This document shows, in pieces, positions 10,651 through 22,002 of a stretch of 64,000 nucleotides of DNA. A program made the position numbers and the translations under genes. Position 1 is the first letter of the stretch, and every line of letters begins with the position of its first letter. Source of the stretch: Lutjanus erythropterus (Eukaryota > Chordata > Actinopteri > Lutjaniformes > Lutjanidae). The stretch is taken from positions 3,591,590 through 3,655,589 of the forward strand of contig CM034608.1 in the NCBI GenBank assembly GCA_020091685.1, given 5' to 3'. The notes beneath the pieces were generated by a model that worked only from the letters and a program-made list of their open reading frames with translations, was not told the DNA's origin and ran no database searches.

Positions 10651-12774
10651 GAAGATCACAGTTTGGGTAAAAATAAAAGCACAAGTTTACATACTTAAGT
10701 TGCATTCATTACGTTATTTATGTATGTTACTTACATACATAGCCTGCTAAGCTAACACTTAACATGCATTCCATTTCATATTATCTGCCTACTGTTGCAT
10801 CCAGCTAAGAGCTGCTTGTCTGTAAACTTTTTTTTTGCAATATCTCAGTAAGATTTATAGCTTTAATTGTATAACTGTGGGAGTTGTTACACCAAAATTA
10901 TTAGTTTTTTTTGTTGGTCAGATCGCCTATGTTTTCTCCTTGTGTGAGGGAGCTACGGAACAACAAACAGGACAGCAAAAATGTAAAATATTTTACCTCT
11001 GGATGCCAACATCATCTATTACTACCACTGCCAGCCTCACCCAATTTCACCCTCCTACTATTGTCCACTAAAATTATATTCTGGTTTGCTGTTCACTAGG
11101 GATGAAACTATATACTGTGTTAAAATTCCTGATGATACGTATTACAATTTCACATCTTAATTATCATAATAACCGTGTTTGATTACCGTACTTTGAAAAA
11201 CTCACACTGACAGTGCAAAGGACATGATGGCATTTCAAATCATTGGGACTTTCTACATAAAACTTGGTAAAACAGTGTGTATTAGTACTTTTTGAACATT
11301 TTCAGCTAATTTCAACAATACTACCACAATGATGATAACTGAGATAATTTCATGTTCTTTCATCTCTGCCATTTCCATGAGAATCCAGCCTTAAAACAGT
11401 CATTTTATGTTAAACACACATGACCTTAATTTTCCTGTTGGACTACAGAAAGCTTTTATTGTGACGAGCCGTATGATTCTGCAGAATGAAAGACACAAAG
11501 GACCAGTGAGACAGATTGAGTGGCCTCTCGAGCCAGTATTTGGTTTGCCTTGTTGCGCTGACATGTTTCTACAGTAGCCCAGAACTGACAGACTCTGTGG
11601 AGGACCCGACCGATAGATATAAAAGGCTCATTCTGAGGTAATGAAAACACAAAACTCTTATTTTCAGTAATGAAAAAATACTTATGTATATTATATGCAG
11701 TTTCTGCCAATTGGTCCCTGTGAATCTTACGCATTGGACCTTTAAATTATTTTGTTGTCAGGTTGTTTTTGCAGCTCTGTCATCAATGGCTCAGATGTAA
11801 TTAAAAACTAAGATTCAACATTTTTCATTTTCATGTATGTGTGTGTCTGACATAAGACAACTAAATGTCACTGAGATAATTATTGCTTTTTCCATAAGCA
11901 GCAAACTACAGTCTCATATTTGTGTTTAATGAGGTTTTGTGTGTTTGTTTCATTTTCTTTGCTGTTTTCAACCATAAATAATAAGAGAGATGGCTATTTT
12001 CAATGAATGTGCTGTGATTGACTGAGTGGATTAAATTGAAATGTACTCGCGGTGCTCTAAAAATCCAGGCTGTGACCTTTGGCATCATTTACCCTGTTCT
12101 TATTTGTCAGACAACAACTGACATTTTTCTTTTTAATTAGTTGTTAGTTTGGCTTCTTTGTATTGTATTTTTATTATACAGAGTTGTTTTTCTGTTAAAT
12201 CAACCCAATTTCCAGTCAAAGTGGCATTATTACACTCTGACTTAATTTAATTCCCAATAAAAGTCTTGTTTTCTGCTTGTCTTCAACCTGAATGATTGTT
12301 TTCTTGTTTTTATTATAAGATTTAAGTGTTAAACTGCTATTGGCAAATATATACTACTGATACATTTTATTGGGCTATATGGTATTATGATAGTATTTGT
12401 ATAAATTTGTGTAAAATGTCTCAACTCTGCTCCATTGCAGACAGTCGTTCAGTGTAGGTGGACCTGATAGTCATAGCAGCACTACTGGAAAGCAACACAC
12501 ACTCAAGCAGCTTTGTCTTAACTCTCTTGTTGCATGTGCACTACAATATATCACCTCAATGCAGCATCTCCACATCAGTTTAATAGGACAGGTATAGAAT
12601 AGAATAGGTATACTGACCCTGGTATACCGTGATACTGTGATACTGCTCAAGCCTATAAGAACCCAACCCACATAAAGTAATGACATGTTACTGACATTAG
12701 TACTGTTGTGTTATTTCTGAACTTCAAATTATTATCTTTCCCATTAGTTGTTACTGAAAAAAGAAAACTATATT
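10651..12774. other. non-genic stretch
   Basis: AT-rich sequence with scattered short open frames. I see no coding signal, RNA or well-bounded repeat. Confidence 0.5.
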
Positions 12775-13322
12775 CTATTTGCACCCAGGTGAGAATAGTC
12801 ACACGGCAGCTATTTGGTTATATACACCCAGCCCCCTAGTTTAGCTATTAAGAGTAAAAAGTCTATGTGGGGAGTAGGAGGGTCAGGCAACTTGGTTAGA
12901 TTCAAGCACTAAAAAACTACTTGCTTAGTTTAAGGCAAGAGAACTACATGGTTAGTTTTAGTCAATAGAACTACTTGGTTAGTTTTAGTCAACAGAACTA
13001 TTTGCCTAAGCTTATGCAATAGAACTACTTGTTTTTGGCAAGACATTTACTTGGTTAGTTTTAGTCAAAATAACTACTTGGTTAAGTTTAGGCAACAAAA
13101 CTACTTGTTTTTGCAACATATTTACTTGGTTAGTTTTAGACAACAGAACTACTTGGTTAGGTTTAGACAACAGAGCTACTTGGTTAAGGCAACAAATTTA
13201 CTTGGTCAGATTTAGTTAACAGAACCACTTGATTTAGGCAACAAAACTATTTGGTTAGGTTTAGGAAAAAAACATGTAGGTACAAATAGTCACAATGGCT
13301 ATTCCACCCTGGGTGCAAATAG
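12775..13322. repeat. foldback-like element enclosing a 27-bp-class minisatellite
   Basis: The left arm (CTATTTGCACCCAGGTGAG, 12,775-12,816) and the right arm (GGCTATTCCACCCTGGGTGC then AAATAG, 13,283-13,322) are imperfect inverted repeats of about 40 bp. Between them, from 12,885 to 13,270, lies a degenerate tandem array of roughly 27-bp units of the form AACAGAACTACTTGGTTAG plus TTTAGGC, about 13 copies. No ORF is present. Confidence 0.7.
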
Positions 13323-13735
13323 CATTGCTGGCTTCTGACACATGGATGCGAATAGTATCTTGTGTCAGGATTCTCATCATCTTCTCCTTGTTTTTAAGCA
13401 CACTTGCCTCTGTCCTTTTTGTGTGGAGAAGCAGAATGAGCAAAGTTCATCCACTGAAGAAGACCACGAGATTTTAGGGAAGAGACTATTAAATGGAGCT
13501 GAAAGTCACGTGACCACTTTTCAACTGCCAACATCACAAGAAAGATTATAAACTAAATGTAGAGTGAGAACCTGGAGGGTCCAAACAGAAGAGATCAGTT
13601 GACTGCTGGTGTGTTTTTTCAAGATCAGGTGTTTGCTGAACGGGTCTGTGGACGTGTGGAAATCTCCAGTGCTTATCTTTCGTTGTCCAGTCCAGCAGCA
13701 ATGAGCTGCATCACTGAGTACTAATCTAAGACAAT

Positions 13736-13739
13736 ATGT

Positions 13740-13787
<48 letters not shown>
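13736..13787. repeat. (TG)n microsatellite
   Basis: About 25 nearly uninterrupted TG units. Confidence 0.95.
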
Positions 13788-13789
<2 letters not shown>

Positions 13790-15661
13790 CTATCAGACTG
13801 CCACCACAGACCCCTGCCCTAAATGCTCTGTTGGCACACACACACAGAGACAGGCACGAACCTGGCTTTTAATTTCCCGCCTGACATTAATATCCGTTGG
13901 AAGATAAACACACACACATGCTGGGGTTTCATTGTCTTCCCCTGCTGTGTTGGTAGATCTCGGCCAGTGATCTTTGTGACAGAAACACACAGAGAAGGCA
14001 AAACTGCAACAGGAAAAAATAAGAATTGACAGAACACAGAAAAGATTTCATTCCTTCAAATGGAAATACTCTCAATGTCTTGTGCACCTACAAAAACCTG
14101 GAGACTGTGTGCGCCTTCAGTTAAGGGTGAGTGGACCTCGTCCACTGTTGGGTGTGGTAACTCACTCAGCGATAAATACAGGTGTTATTGGCCACTTTAG
14201 TTTTGAACTATAGAAGCCTTTCACATGAACAGCAATGCATTTTCAATCAAATGTTATATCACCTGGATAAGAGAAATCTCTCTCCCTGAATATTTCAGGC
14301 TGAACACAGTCAGGTTCTCACTGAAGATGCAGACCTTTATCATGGTCACCTAGAACAGGCACCATGATCTCATGGGATGGCGTTTCACTTTCAAGTGCAT
14401 TTTGCGTCCCATGTTGATGCATGTTAAGTTGTTTGGGTCTTATGTAATGGCATTTATTCCAATTCATTTTATGAGTTTTGGACATGGTAACAATACTAAG
14501 GTGACCTTCGTCATCATAGTCAGGTGATCTTCATCGTCATGATGACCTTTGCTGAGATTGATGCAGTTTGGTTAGGTTTAGGCTAGTCCTGTGATATCAG
14601 ATAATCAGAGATCCTTTTGAGTACAGTTGCTAACAAACCTACGCCCTTTATATGCCCTATGCCTCAGCTTCACCATGCCACTGCCACAATATAAATGGCC
14701 GTCCAAAAGACTTTGCATTGGTTCAGGGATGCATTTTTTTTAAACTCTCAAATTGTTTCCACCCAGTTTTTGCAACAAAATATAGGAGACCGTCTTCAGT
14801 CTCTACTGGACAACGTGTTTAGAAACAGACTTGTGAGTCTAAGTGTAGGCACAAGGACTACCTTGATAGGTTTAATAACAGATTGTGGTTTGGATTAACA
14901 CAAGTACATTAGTTATGAAGTTCTGTATTTTGTGTACGCAAGAAGCGAAAGAAAAGGCAGAATTGCCAAATATCCCAGTATTTGATTTTCTCTTTACTCC
15001 CACTTTTACTTGTTGGCATCTGGTGTGTGTCCAAAGAAAAAAAAAAAAAAAAACACATCACAGATGACACACGGTACTTTACCAGCCTCTGTATCACACT
15101 TGATACCATATAGACTGTTAAAGAAGAATTTTTATGTGTAAAAATAAAAACTAGATAGTTTACTAATGACATCGCCATCAGCAAAAAATGAAAAATGTTA
15201 AATTAAGAATTGAATTGAATTGTGACCTTAAAATCAAAAGTTATATTGAATCATGGATTTGAAAAAATGTGACAACCTCAATAGTAAAGTTAAAATAACT
15301 CAACAATGAGTTTTGGCTTTACACAGGACAAAAACTGTGGTCTCCTGAATGAGTTTGTTTGACTCATCCATCCAACCCAACATTCTCACGTAAAATGACA
15401 CTGTTTCTCTGTATAAGTCAGTACAGACAAAATGGCGTGAAATTACGCTTAAAGCAAACAACGTGTTGTGATAGCACACAAAATGACCTAAGACTTGGGC
15501 ATGTTATTCATCCACCATTTGTTAAGACCAGGCTGGAGGAAGAGGCGGAGCAGCAGCCTGATAAATACATGCTATCAGCTGTATTGTGTTCTAATTGGGT
15601 CCTATTGGAGGGTTTTCAGTGTAGAATAAAGGCTTTGTTTGACAGGGTCTCTCTCGCTTGC

Positions 15662-15723
15662 TCACACACACACACACACACAGACACACATAAACATACA
15701 CAGATATATGCACACACACACAT
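15662..15723. repeat. (CA)n microsatellite, interrupted
   Basis: CA repeats interrupted by GA, TA and AT steps. Confidence 0.9.
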
Positions 15724-15820
15724 CCTTGCACACAATCAAAGACAGAGCTGCAGTGTTTAGTCTGCTGTGAGTTCACAGTCTGATAATCAGTAATTAGGTA
15801 ATTGTATGTGTGTGTCAGCC

Positions 15821-15821
15821 T

Positions 15822-15866
<45 letters not shown>
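15821..15866. repeat. (TG)n microsatellite
   Basis: TG repeat starting with a TGTGTC variant unit. It lies about 100 bp from a CA tract of opposite strand sense. Confidence 0.95.
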
Positions 15867-15870
<4 letters not shown>

Positions 15871-16068
15871 TTCTTATCAGCTGATCGGACTCACATTGAG
15901 AGCAGAAACACACACTGATGATCTGTTGTGTTTCCACCTGAGGCTTGTGTATCTTGTGTAACATGTCTGCCTGTGGATGTGTGTGTTTTTATACCTGTGT
16001 GTGGAGTGTTACTTCTCAGACAGTTTCCAAAGTTTACTGTGGCTGTAGTCAGTTTAACTCATGGTTAG

Positions 16069-17277
16069 GTTGGCTTCACCAGTCATTTCCAGTTCAACGG
16101 GGGCTTTTACAGGCAAAAACATGGCTGTGCAATGGGCTCACCTGTGTCTCTGATAGTGGCCAACCTCTACATGGAAGAAGTAGAGAGCAGAGCTCTGCAC
16201 TCCTTCAGAGGAACACCTCCGAGCCACTGGTTCAGGTATGTTGATGACACGTGGGTTAAAATAACCACACAGGAGGTTGAACCTTTCACAGACCATATCA
16301 ATGCTGTGGACCAAAACATCAAATTCACCCGAGAGGACGTCCAAGGCAACAATTTGGCTTTCTTGGACTGTGCGGTGCACATTGCAGAGGACAGAAGCCT
16401 CAACATCCAAGTTTACAGGAAACTTACACACACGGACCAATATCTCCTCTTTGACTCACACCACCCACTGGAACATAAACTAGGGGTCATCAGAACCCTC
16501 CACCACCGGGCACAGACTATTCCAACCAGTACGGAGGGAAAGGATAAAGAACAAAAACACATTAGGGAAGCGCTCAAAACCTGTGGTTACCCAAACTGGG
16601 CTTTCATCAAAACCAACAAAAGAAACACATCTGAGAGAGAAGAAAACACCATCAAAAGGAAAAACATTGTTATTCCTTACATTGCGGGTGTTTCTGAAAA
16701 ACTCAGGAGGATTTTCAACAAACACCACATCCCTGTCCATTTCAAACCCAGCAACACCCTGAGGCAAAAACTGGTCCACCCCAAGGACAGAACACCCAGA
16801 CACAAACTAGAAAATGTAGTTTATGCCGTCCAGTGTAGTGAGGAGTGCACAGACCTGTACATTGGGGAGACTAAACAACCGCTGAATAGGCGCATGGCAC
16901 AACACAGGAGAGCCAGTTCCTCAGGTCAGGACTCAGCAGTCCATCTACATCTTACAGCCACAGGACACTCCTTTGAGGACGACAACGTCCGTATTTTGGC
17001 CAGGGAAGACAGATGGTTTGAGAGAGGAGTGAAAGAGGCCATTTTTGTCAACCTGGAACGGCCATCTCTCAACAGAGGAGGAGGTCTAAGACACAATTTA
17101 TCTGCCACTTACAATGCAGTCCTAAGATCACTCCCCAGGCAGTTGGATACCCACCTGAAACCATGTGACCCTAACAAGTCACATGATAGAAGAGTCCTTA
17201 ACGACTCTCATTCACACCTCCCCCCAGGTGAAACTCATGAGTCACACAATGGAGGGGTGGGCACATGCCCCCCCTAG
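16069..17277 (+). CDS. Penelope-like RT (C-terminal part) fused to GIY-YIG endonuclease, 5'-truncated
   Basis: The frame is open from 16,069. The first ATG is at 16,132 and is an internal Met of the original protein. Just upstream of it is FQFNGGFYRQKHGCA, an RT motif region, followed by MGSPVSLIVANLYMEE. Counting from that Met, the catalytic YVDD lies at residues 36-39 and the RT thumb follows to about 210. The GIY-YIG module spans about 229-318: VVYAVQC in place of GIY, LYIGET at 242-247, an RR pair at 253-254 and HRR at 258-260. The probable metal-binding Glu is E302 in KEAIFV and the Asn is N314. In the family the RT primes on target DNA and the endonuclease nicks it. This copy lacks the N-terminal RT motifs and cannot be autonomous. 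The remaining 381 codons have no stop, which suggests a fairly recent insertion. Confidence 0.88.
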   Translation, partial: VGFTSHFQFNGGFYRQKHGCAMGSPVSLIVANLYMEEVESRALHSFRGTPPSHWFRYVDDTWVKITTQEVEPFTDHINAVDQNIKFTREDVQGNNLAFLDCAVHIAEDRSLNIQVYRKLTHTDQYLLFDSHHPLEHKLGVIRTLHHRAQTIPTSTEGKDKEQKHIREALKTCGYPNWAFIKTNKRNTSEREENTIKRKNIVIPYIAGVSEKLRRIFNKHHIPVHFKPSNTLRQKLVHPKDRTPRHKLENVVYAVQCSEECTDLYIGETKQPLNRRMAQHRRASSSGQDSAVHLHLTATGHSFEDDNVRILAREDRWFERGVKEAIFVNLERPSLNRGGGLRHNLSATYNAVLRSLPRQLDTHLKPCDPNKSHDRRVLNDSHSHLPPGETHESHNGGVGTCPP

Positions 17278-17332
17278 GTGCTAACGACCCCATTAGGTTT
17301 AAAACCTGAACTCCCAATCCAGTCAGACAGAA

Positions 17333-17372
17333 CTGAAGAAGCCTCTTGGATGAGAGGCGAAACGTCTTCAAG
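17333..17372 (+). ncRNA. hammerhead-ribozyme-like motif in the Penelope tail
   Basis: CTGAAGA (fits CUGANGA) is followed by the hairpin GCCTCT-TGGATG-AGAGGC, then GAAACGTC, which supplies the GAAA box and a GUC cleavage triplet. Stem III would be only AC/GU, a self-complementary ACGU, which fits dimer-type hammerheads. One extra A sits between CUGAAGA and stem II, a departure from consensus. Penelope-like elements are known to encode hammerheads. Activity of this copy is inference. Confidence 0.45.
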
Positions 17373-17479
17373 AACTCTATCAAGTCCAGTTGCCTATTAC
17401 AAACTTTGATACGAATACCATGACCTGGATGAATGAGAACATTCACAGACATGTTCACCAGTCACTTACCTGCAAAAAG

Positions 17480-18250
17480 AGCCTGAAGCGTCAGTGTACT
17501 GTTGTATTCTGGGAGTCCTTCAAGAGGTTGAACAGGTCCTTGAGGAAGTTCCAGATGTCACCAAGGAGGTTCCTGGGGGATTCTTAAATTTGTTTGTGAC
17601 ACATGTCTATTGGGATGCATTCTCCGCTTACATCTGCCAGGAGCAGATGTCATCAGGTGGTACCCAACCTTCATTGAGTGTTTCAACTCTTTACCACAGC
17701 ACTCTTCAGTTGGTGGGCCAAATCACTGCCCATCTGTTCCTGGCTTCTAGCTTCCCTCCTCTTCCTTGTAAGAGCTGACAACAACCACCTTGTTGATTTG
17801 GCTGGGAAGTCTCTACAGCCAATCTCCACAGGGAACAACCTTGCCTGCCTGCAGAGTCTCCTTTTGATCACAGAGCTTGCAGTTATGGTCTTCCCTCAGC
17901 CCCCATGTTTGCAGATATGATGGTTAAGCAGGGGTGTCATACACACGCCGCAAAAAGGACATTCAGAAAGGCTTCATTCTCCACAGCTCTGCCAGTGAGA
18001 TCTTGCATTTGGGTATATCCCATTTTGCCATATGATTCTTATCATCACAGGTCAGACTTCTGCCTCATCCATGTCTCACCTTTCACCTGTGTTTCCCCAC
18101 TGGTGAAAGTGTGAAGAGCCAAGGCCTTGTCACCCGACACAGTGGTTGCCTCTGATGTGTTGCAGTGTAAGAGAACTCACTGCCTGCTCTGCAGCCATGT
18201 TGGCTGCCCACTTACACCCAGATCTGATAGTGACACCAGCCTGCTTTACG
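17480..18250 (-). mobile_element. degraded LINE (non-LTR retrotransposon) ORF2 C-terminal remnant, minus strand
   Basis: The minus-strand translation around 17,871-17,683 includes LFPVEIGCRDFPAKSTRWLL. This matches the 'FPVEVGCRGF...S' C-terminal block that I recognise from abundant teleost non-LTR retrotransposon proteins. Minus-strand sequence on both sides is compatible with the same ORF but carries stops and frameshifts. The element is decayed and lies directly beside the Penelope-like insertion. Confidence 0.6.
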
Positions 18251-18258
18251 TAGTCATC

Positions 18259-18671
18259 ATTGGGGTTGGGTATTGTCTGAGTTTTTTTCCGATACTGATG
18301 CTAAAACAGCACTTCTAAAATGGCACTGGTGCCTGAACAGTGCCTGAAACGATACTTCTTTTTTAGATAAAAGAAGCCCAAAACTAACATGACAGAACAG
18401 CTTTTGTGAACTTCTTAAAATTTAAACAGCATTTTAACCCAGTTTAAGGTAGCTATGTGCAAGCAGAAGGCTTCCTGCTGCCAAAGCCATGTAGAGAGAG
18501 TGTTGTGGTAATGTTAACTAGGCAGATTTGGTGATGTTTCTGTGAGGTTAAGACTATTTCGATCAACAGCCCAGGTGTGTGGCACTGAAATGAGGCACTG
18601 TATTCTGTGTTGTGATTTGGTCCAGTAGGTAAACCGGTACCATGTTGGGGACGGATTTTGGTACTCAACCA
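18259..18671. mobile_element. hAT-type miniature element with perfect 8-bp target duplication
   Basis: The 413-bp element starts ATTGGGGTTGGGTATTGTC and ends GGTACTCAACCA (reverse complement TGGTTGAGTACC). It is flanked by TAGTCATC at 18,251-18,258 and at 18,672-18,679. No ORF is present. It sits at the edge of, and probably inside, the LINE remnant. Confidence 0.75.
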
Positions 18672-18679
18672 TAGTCATC

Positions 18680-19239
18680 TTGGAGTCTCTCAGATTTAAG
18701 ATTCTTTATTTTAGATCCTTGAATTCCACCACAGGTGATAAGCGGAGCTGTAGTTACCTGAATCTAATGTAAAGGCCTGCAGAAGAGATGATTGGGGGAA
18801 TTTTCAGTCATGTCTGCAGGTGACTGTTGGTTTTATTCTTGATGTATACACCTGTCATGGGGATATTGAAAATTCAGAAAATGTCTCACAATACAAGACA
18901 TATTGGACATCTTCATGCTCCTTTTTGTAAAACCAGACATGGCCAGTATTCACTGAGATATGGTGCAGAGATATGGAAAGGCTGTATATTATCATCCCTG
19001 CCAGGCGTAGTAAGAAGGGGATTATGCGATTGCTTTTGTGTGTGCGTGCATGATCAGCACTGGCCCTGCATCTTGTCTGGAGCTAATCTCTAATACTATT
19101 GGACCGATCAGCCTAATTTGTTTGTATGTACATCCATGACTGTATTCTGAAGGACCTCTGTGGTTCACAGTTTTAGAAAAAAAATTAAGAAAATAAGTGA
19201 CTTTTATGTCCACAGGCATTATGTTTGCATGGCATCCCA
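18680..19239. other. non-genic stretch
   Basis: The first part may be the continuation of the LINE remnant interrupted at 18,259. I see nothing else. Confidence 0.35.
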
Positions 19240-19575
19240 TACTTGTTAATGTAATATCTCAAGAATGCCTTGAGGGGGTTTCTTGAGGGGGTTTCTTCAA
19301 ACTTTGCACAAATGACCATGTGGAGTCAATTAACTCATTAAACTTTGGTGGTCAAAGGTTCACGGTCAGTGTGATCTTATGTCCGTCCTGTTCTCATGAA
19401 GGAGATATGTCAGGAATGCTTGAGGAGAATTTCTTCAAACTTTGTTCAAGCATCTACTTGAATTCTACATCTACATAAATTTTGAGGTCAAAGGTCAAGG
19501 TTACATATCAAAGGTCAACAGGATAAAATGATGAAGTGATGACATTTTCTATCCAAAAGGTCAAAGGTCAACTTC
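19240..19575. repeat. dispersed teleost repeat ('AATATCTCAAGAATGCCTTGA' family), two diverged copies in tandem
   Basis: A block with CTCAAGAATGCCTTGAGG, TTTCTTCAAACTTTG and a 'GGTCAAAGGTCA' segment occurs twice (from about 19,255 and about 19,400). GGTCAAAGGTCA-type steps also recur at 19,485-19,570. No coding capacity. Confidence 0.55.
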
Positions 19576-19711
19576 ACTGTGAAATAATGTTCAGCTCTCT
19601 AAATCCTCTCTAAAAACAGTCTCTATGTGAAGGCAGCGTGTTACTCACTGGAAATTATTCAATGGAATCATGTATGTACAGTCAGAACTTCCATTTAACC
19701 AAGAATTACAC

Positions 19712-20386
19712 TTAAAGGAGAATTGTGTGATTTCCAGTGGCATCTAGCGTTCAAACCTTAGATTGCAACTAAGAGGATTTACCCCGATACCGCCCCTCTC
19801 TCACCAAGAGTACGGTGGCCGTCAGCGGACAAAATGGCGAGCGAAAGCTATCTCACAACAAACTACAATTATGTGTGTAGGATGAATTACCTGTCCAGCA
19901 GAAAACAGGCAACCTCAGCGCACTGTGAAAATGTTTGTCAGCGATTTCCATCGTGTAAACGCTATGCCGATGTTGATTCGTGTTTTTGCCGTTTCCTGTC
20001 ATGCTTGTGTTTACTTTTTTCGCGTCTCCGCTTCTTGGATGACGGGGATTCACTGTCTGCTTCTTTTTGTTCTGGTACAGTGTATGTATGATCCTCCATT
20101 TGTCAAAACTGTGCCAGTCTACAGGTCTACTTCCGTGTTTACGCTGCGGCGTCTACGTAAGGTCGCCAGTGCAGTTTGTCCGCTCTGCGCTGCCATAGAC
20201 GGCGCAGGATGATGATCTCCGTAAGTCGACCCGACAGTATGTAACTATAAATTGCTATTTCTGAAGTAACGGGAACATATAGATTATGAGTTTACGTTGA
20301 TTGATAATAATAAATAACATACTTATATATAATATATCTCATTTATGTACATAAATTCATGTAATTATTACACACTGGTCCTTTAA
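19712..20386. mobile_element. 675-bp TTAA-flanked miniature element with CpG-rich interior
   Basis: The left end is TTAAAGGAGAATTGTGTGA; the right end reads TTAAAGGACCAGTGTGTAA on the minus strand. Both borders are TTAA. Internal text (GTGGCATCTAGCGTTCAAAC, GATTGCAACTAAGAGGATT) matches a common percomorph family I recognise. The interior at 19,800-20,220 is unusually rich in CpG compared with the flanks and includes ACAAAATGGCGAGCGAAAGC. Open frames through it are not supported as genes. Confidence 0.75.
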
Positions 20387-22002
20387 TACCTTTTTTTTTA
20401 ATTGCTTCAAAGTTACAGGTCAATATAGTGGTATGTTCAATATTAAATTCCTTCAGAGGCTTCACTACATACATTATATGGGCCTGGACAGATGTTGATG
20501 TAAACTGTAACTTGTCTGGTTGGTGGAGACAAAGAATTATGAATTGTATGAATTGTTTTGACTGCTCAGTTTGATACGACCATTGACTTCTCTCTTTTAT
20601 TAACTGGACACTACTGGCTACTGCTTCAGTTTGAAATCTTGGTTGAGCTCAGACCAACGTATGTGGTGGTCATGTTAATGTTCACAGAACTATGTAAATC
20701 TCTGCTGGTTGTATCTGGCAGTTGTGGTGGCATTGCAGTAGGTGCTTCACCACCTGTTGCCTGGCAGGGAACTGCGCTCTACTGAGTGACCTCTTCTAGT
20801 TTTGTGGATAGGTCCACTGTGTAACCCCCGGTTTCATGACCTCTTCTATCGCATCTGTTTCACTGCTGTTATCTATTTTCATGCTGTTCGTATAACAAGA
20901 CTTGAGACTCTGCTGCCATACGGCCTCAGTTTGCTCAGTTGTCAGGGAGACAGTTCAGTTTTCTTCCTGTGACCTTAGTGTGTGTCACAGTGCCAGTCAA
21001 CTCCTGGTCCTCACATTGTCTTGCCTACTTTGTTTCCCTGTCATGTACTATCATTTGAGATCCTGACACTGCTGGCCACACCTACCTGCACACCTGTTCC
21101 CTCTTCCCTCATTAGGACCATAATATACTGGCTCGCTCATTCTCTGCCAGATTGTCTATTGTGCTTCTGTCTTTGTGTTCCAGCCTTTCACTACCTGCCT
21201 GCATTCTCCCTGGTCAACTCCCTGCTGGCATCTTGGACTTCTCCTCCCCTGTGTAACCATTTGGATAAGTTTTCCTGCTCTTCTCTGCCTGCCTGGTTTT
21301 TGATTTTTTTTTTCTTATGCCCAAGTAAATGTGAACTGTCTGAGTCATGCTTCAGGGTTCAGACCTTTTACCACAGAACATTACAGAGTGGAACTTTTGG
21401 TCAGATAGGGGAGTCGGCCTAATGCTTTTCTGACTCTGAATCATAAAGAAGCCAGTTTCTGTCAGGAAGAAAGGGCTTGTTTTTTTTTTTGTCTGTGCAA
21501 CAAAATCAATCCAAGCAAGAGAAAAAAGCTGAATTCCCAGTCATGAAATTTCTGTGTGCAGGAATTCAACTTGTTTTCTTCTGCCAGGAAAAGAACTAAT
21601 GACAGAATTGATGCTGTTATAAATATACTCATTGACTCAAAATGTTGCTAAATGTTATGAGACAATACTTCTGAAATGAGAAGTCAAGAAATGTTGATAT
21701 TCTTATTCAAACGGTTTGCTTAGCCTACAACACAGTACACCTTTTTCATGGCAGCCATACTTACATGAAATAGTCAGATAAACACCAATGATACTAATTA
21801 ATCTCCTGATCCATTTAGTAGCAGAGCTTTTTCAGTGAGCTAATGTGCACAATGACGACACCCTGACATTGTATGACTTAACTGGATCAGACACTTAATT
21901 AGTATCATTGGCCACACCTGTGCTTACACTGTTACATGTCGGAAAGGTCTCCTCTCTATTTTGGCTGCTCTGTATTCTTTCACAAAATGCTGCATTTTGC
22001 TC
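20387..22002. other. non-genic stretch with a possible LTR-type remnant
   Basis: Between about 20,820 and 21,390 the text is C/T-rich and reads like the decayed 3' part of a retroelement terminal region, ending in AAGTAAATGTGAACTGTCTG and CAGGGTTCAGACC. No partner repeat or ORF is found, so this is weak. The rest shows nothing recognisable. Confidence 0.3.

Larger units (their letters stand above)
13323..16040. other. non-genic stretch with microsatellites
   Basis: Contains microsatellites (annotated separately) and an A-run near 15,038-15,052. The short open frames here, including those running through CA/TG repeats, have no recognisable product. Confidence 0.5.
16069..17440 (+). mobile_element. 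5'-truncated Penelope-like retroelement
   Basis: The element keeps the C-terminal part of a reverse transcriptase, a GIY-YIG endonuclease and a 3' tail. Penelope-like characters start abruptly at about 16,069, just after an in-frame stop (16,066-16,068), so most of the RT is missing, as expected of 5' truncation. The tail (17,281-17,440) carries TGAGAGGCGAAACGTCTTCA, AAGTCCAGTTGCC and the terminal TGACCTGGATGAATGAGAA that I associate with teleost copies. The exact 3' border and target duplication are not clear. Confidence 0.85.

Noticed and set aside
20980-21422. Possible LTR or 146-codon gene
   Set aside because: C/T-rich text resembles a decayed retroelement terminal region, but no second LTR, primer-binding site or polyprotein piece is present. 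The open frame has no recognisable domain.
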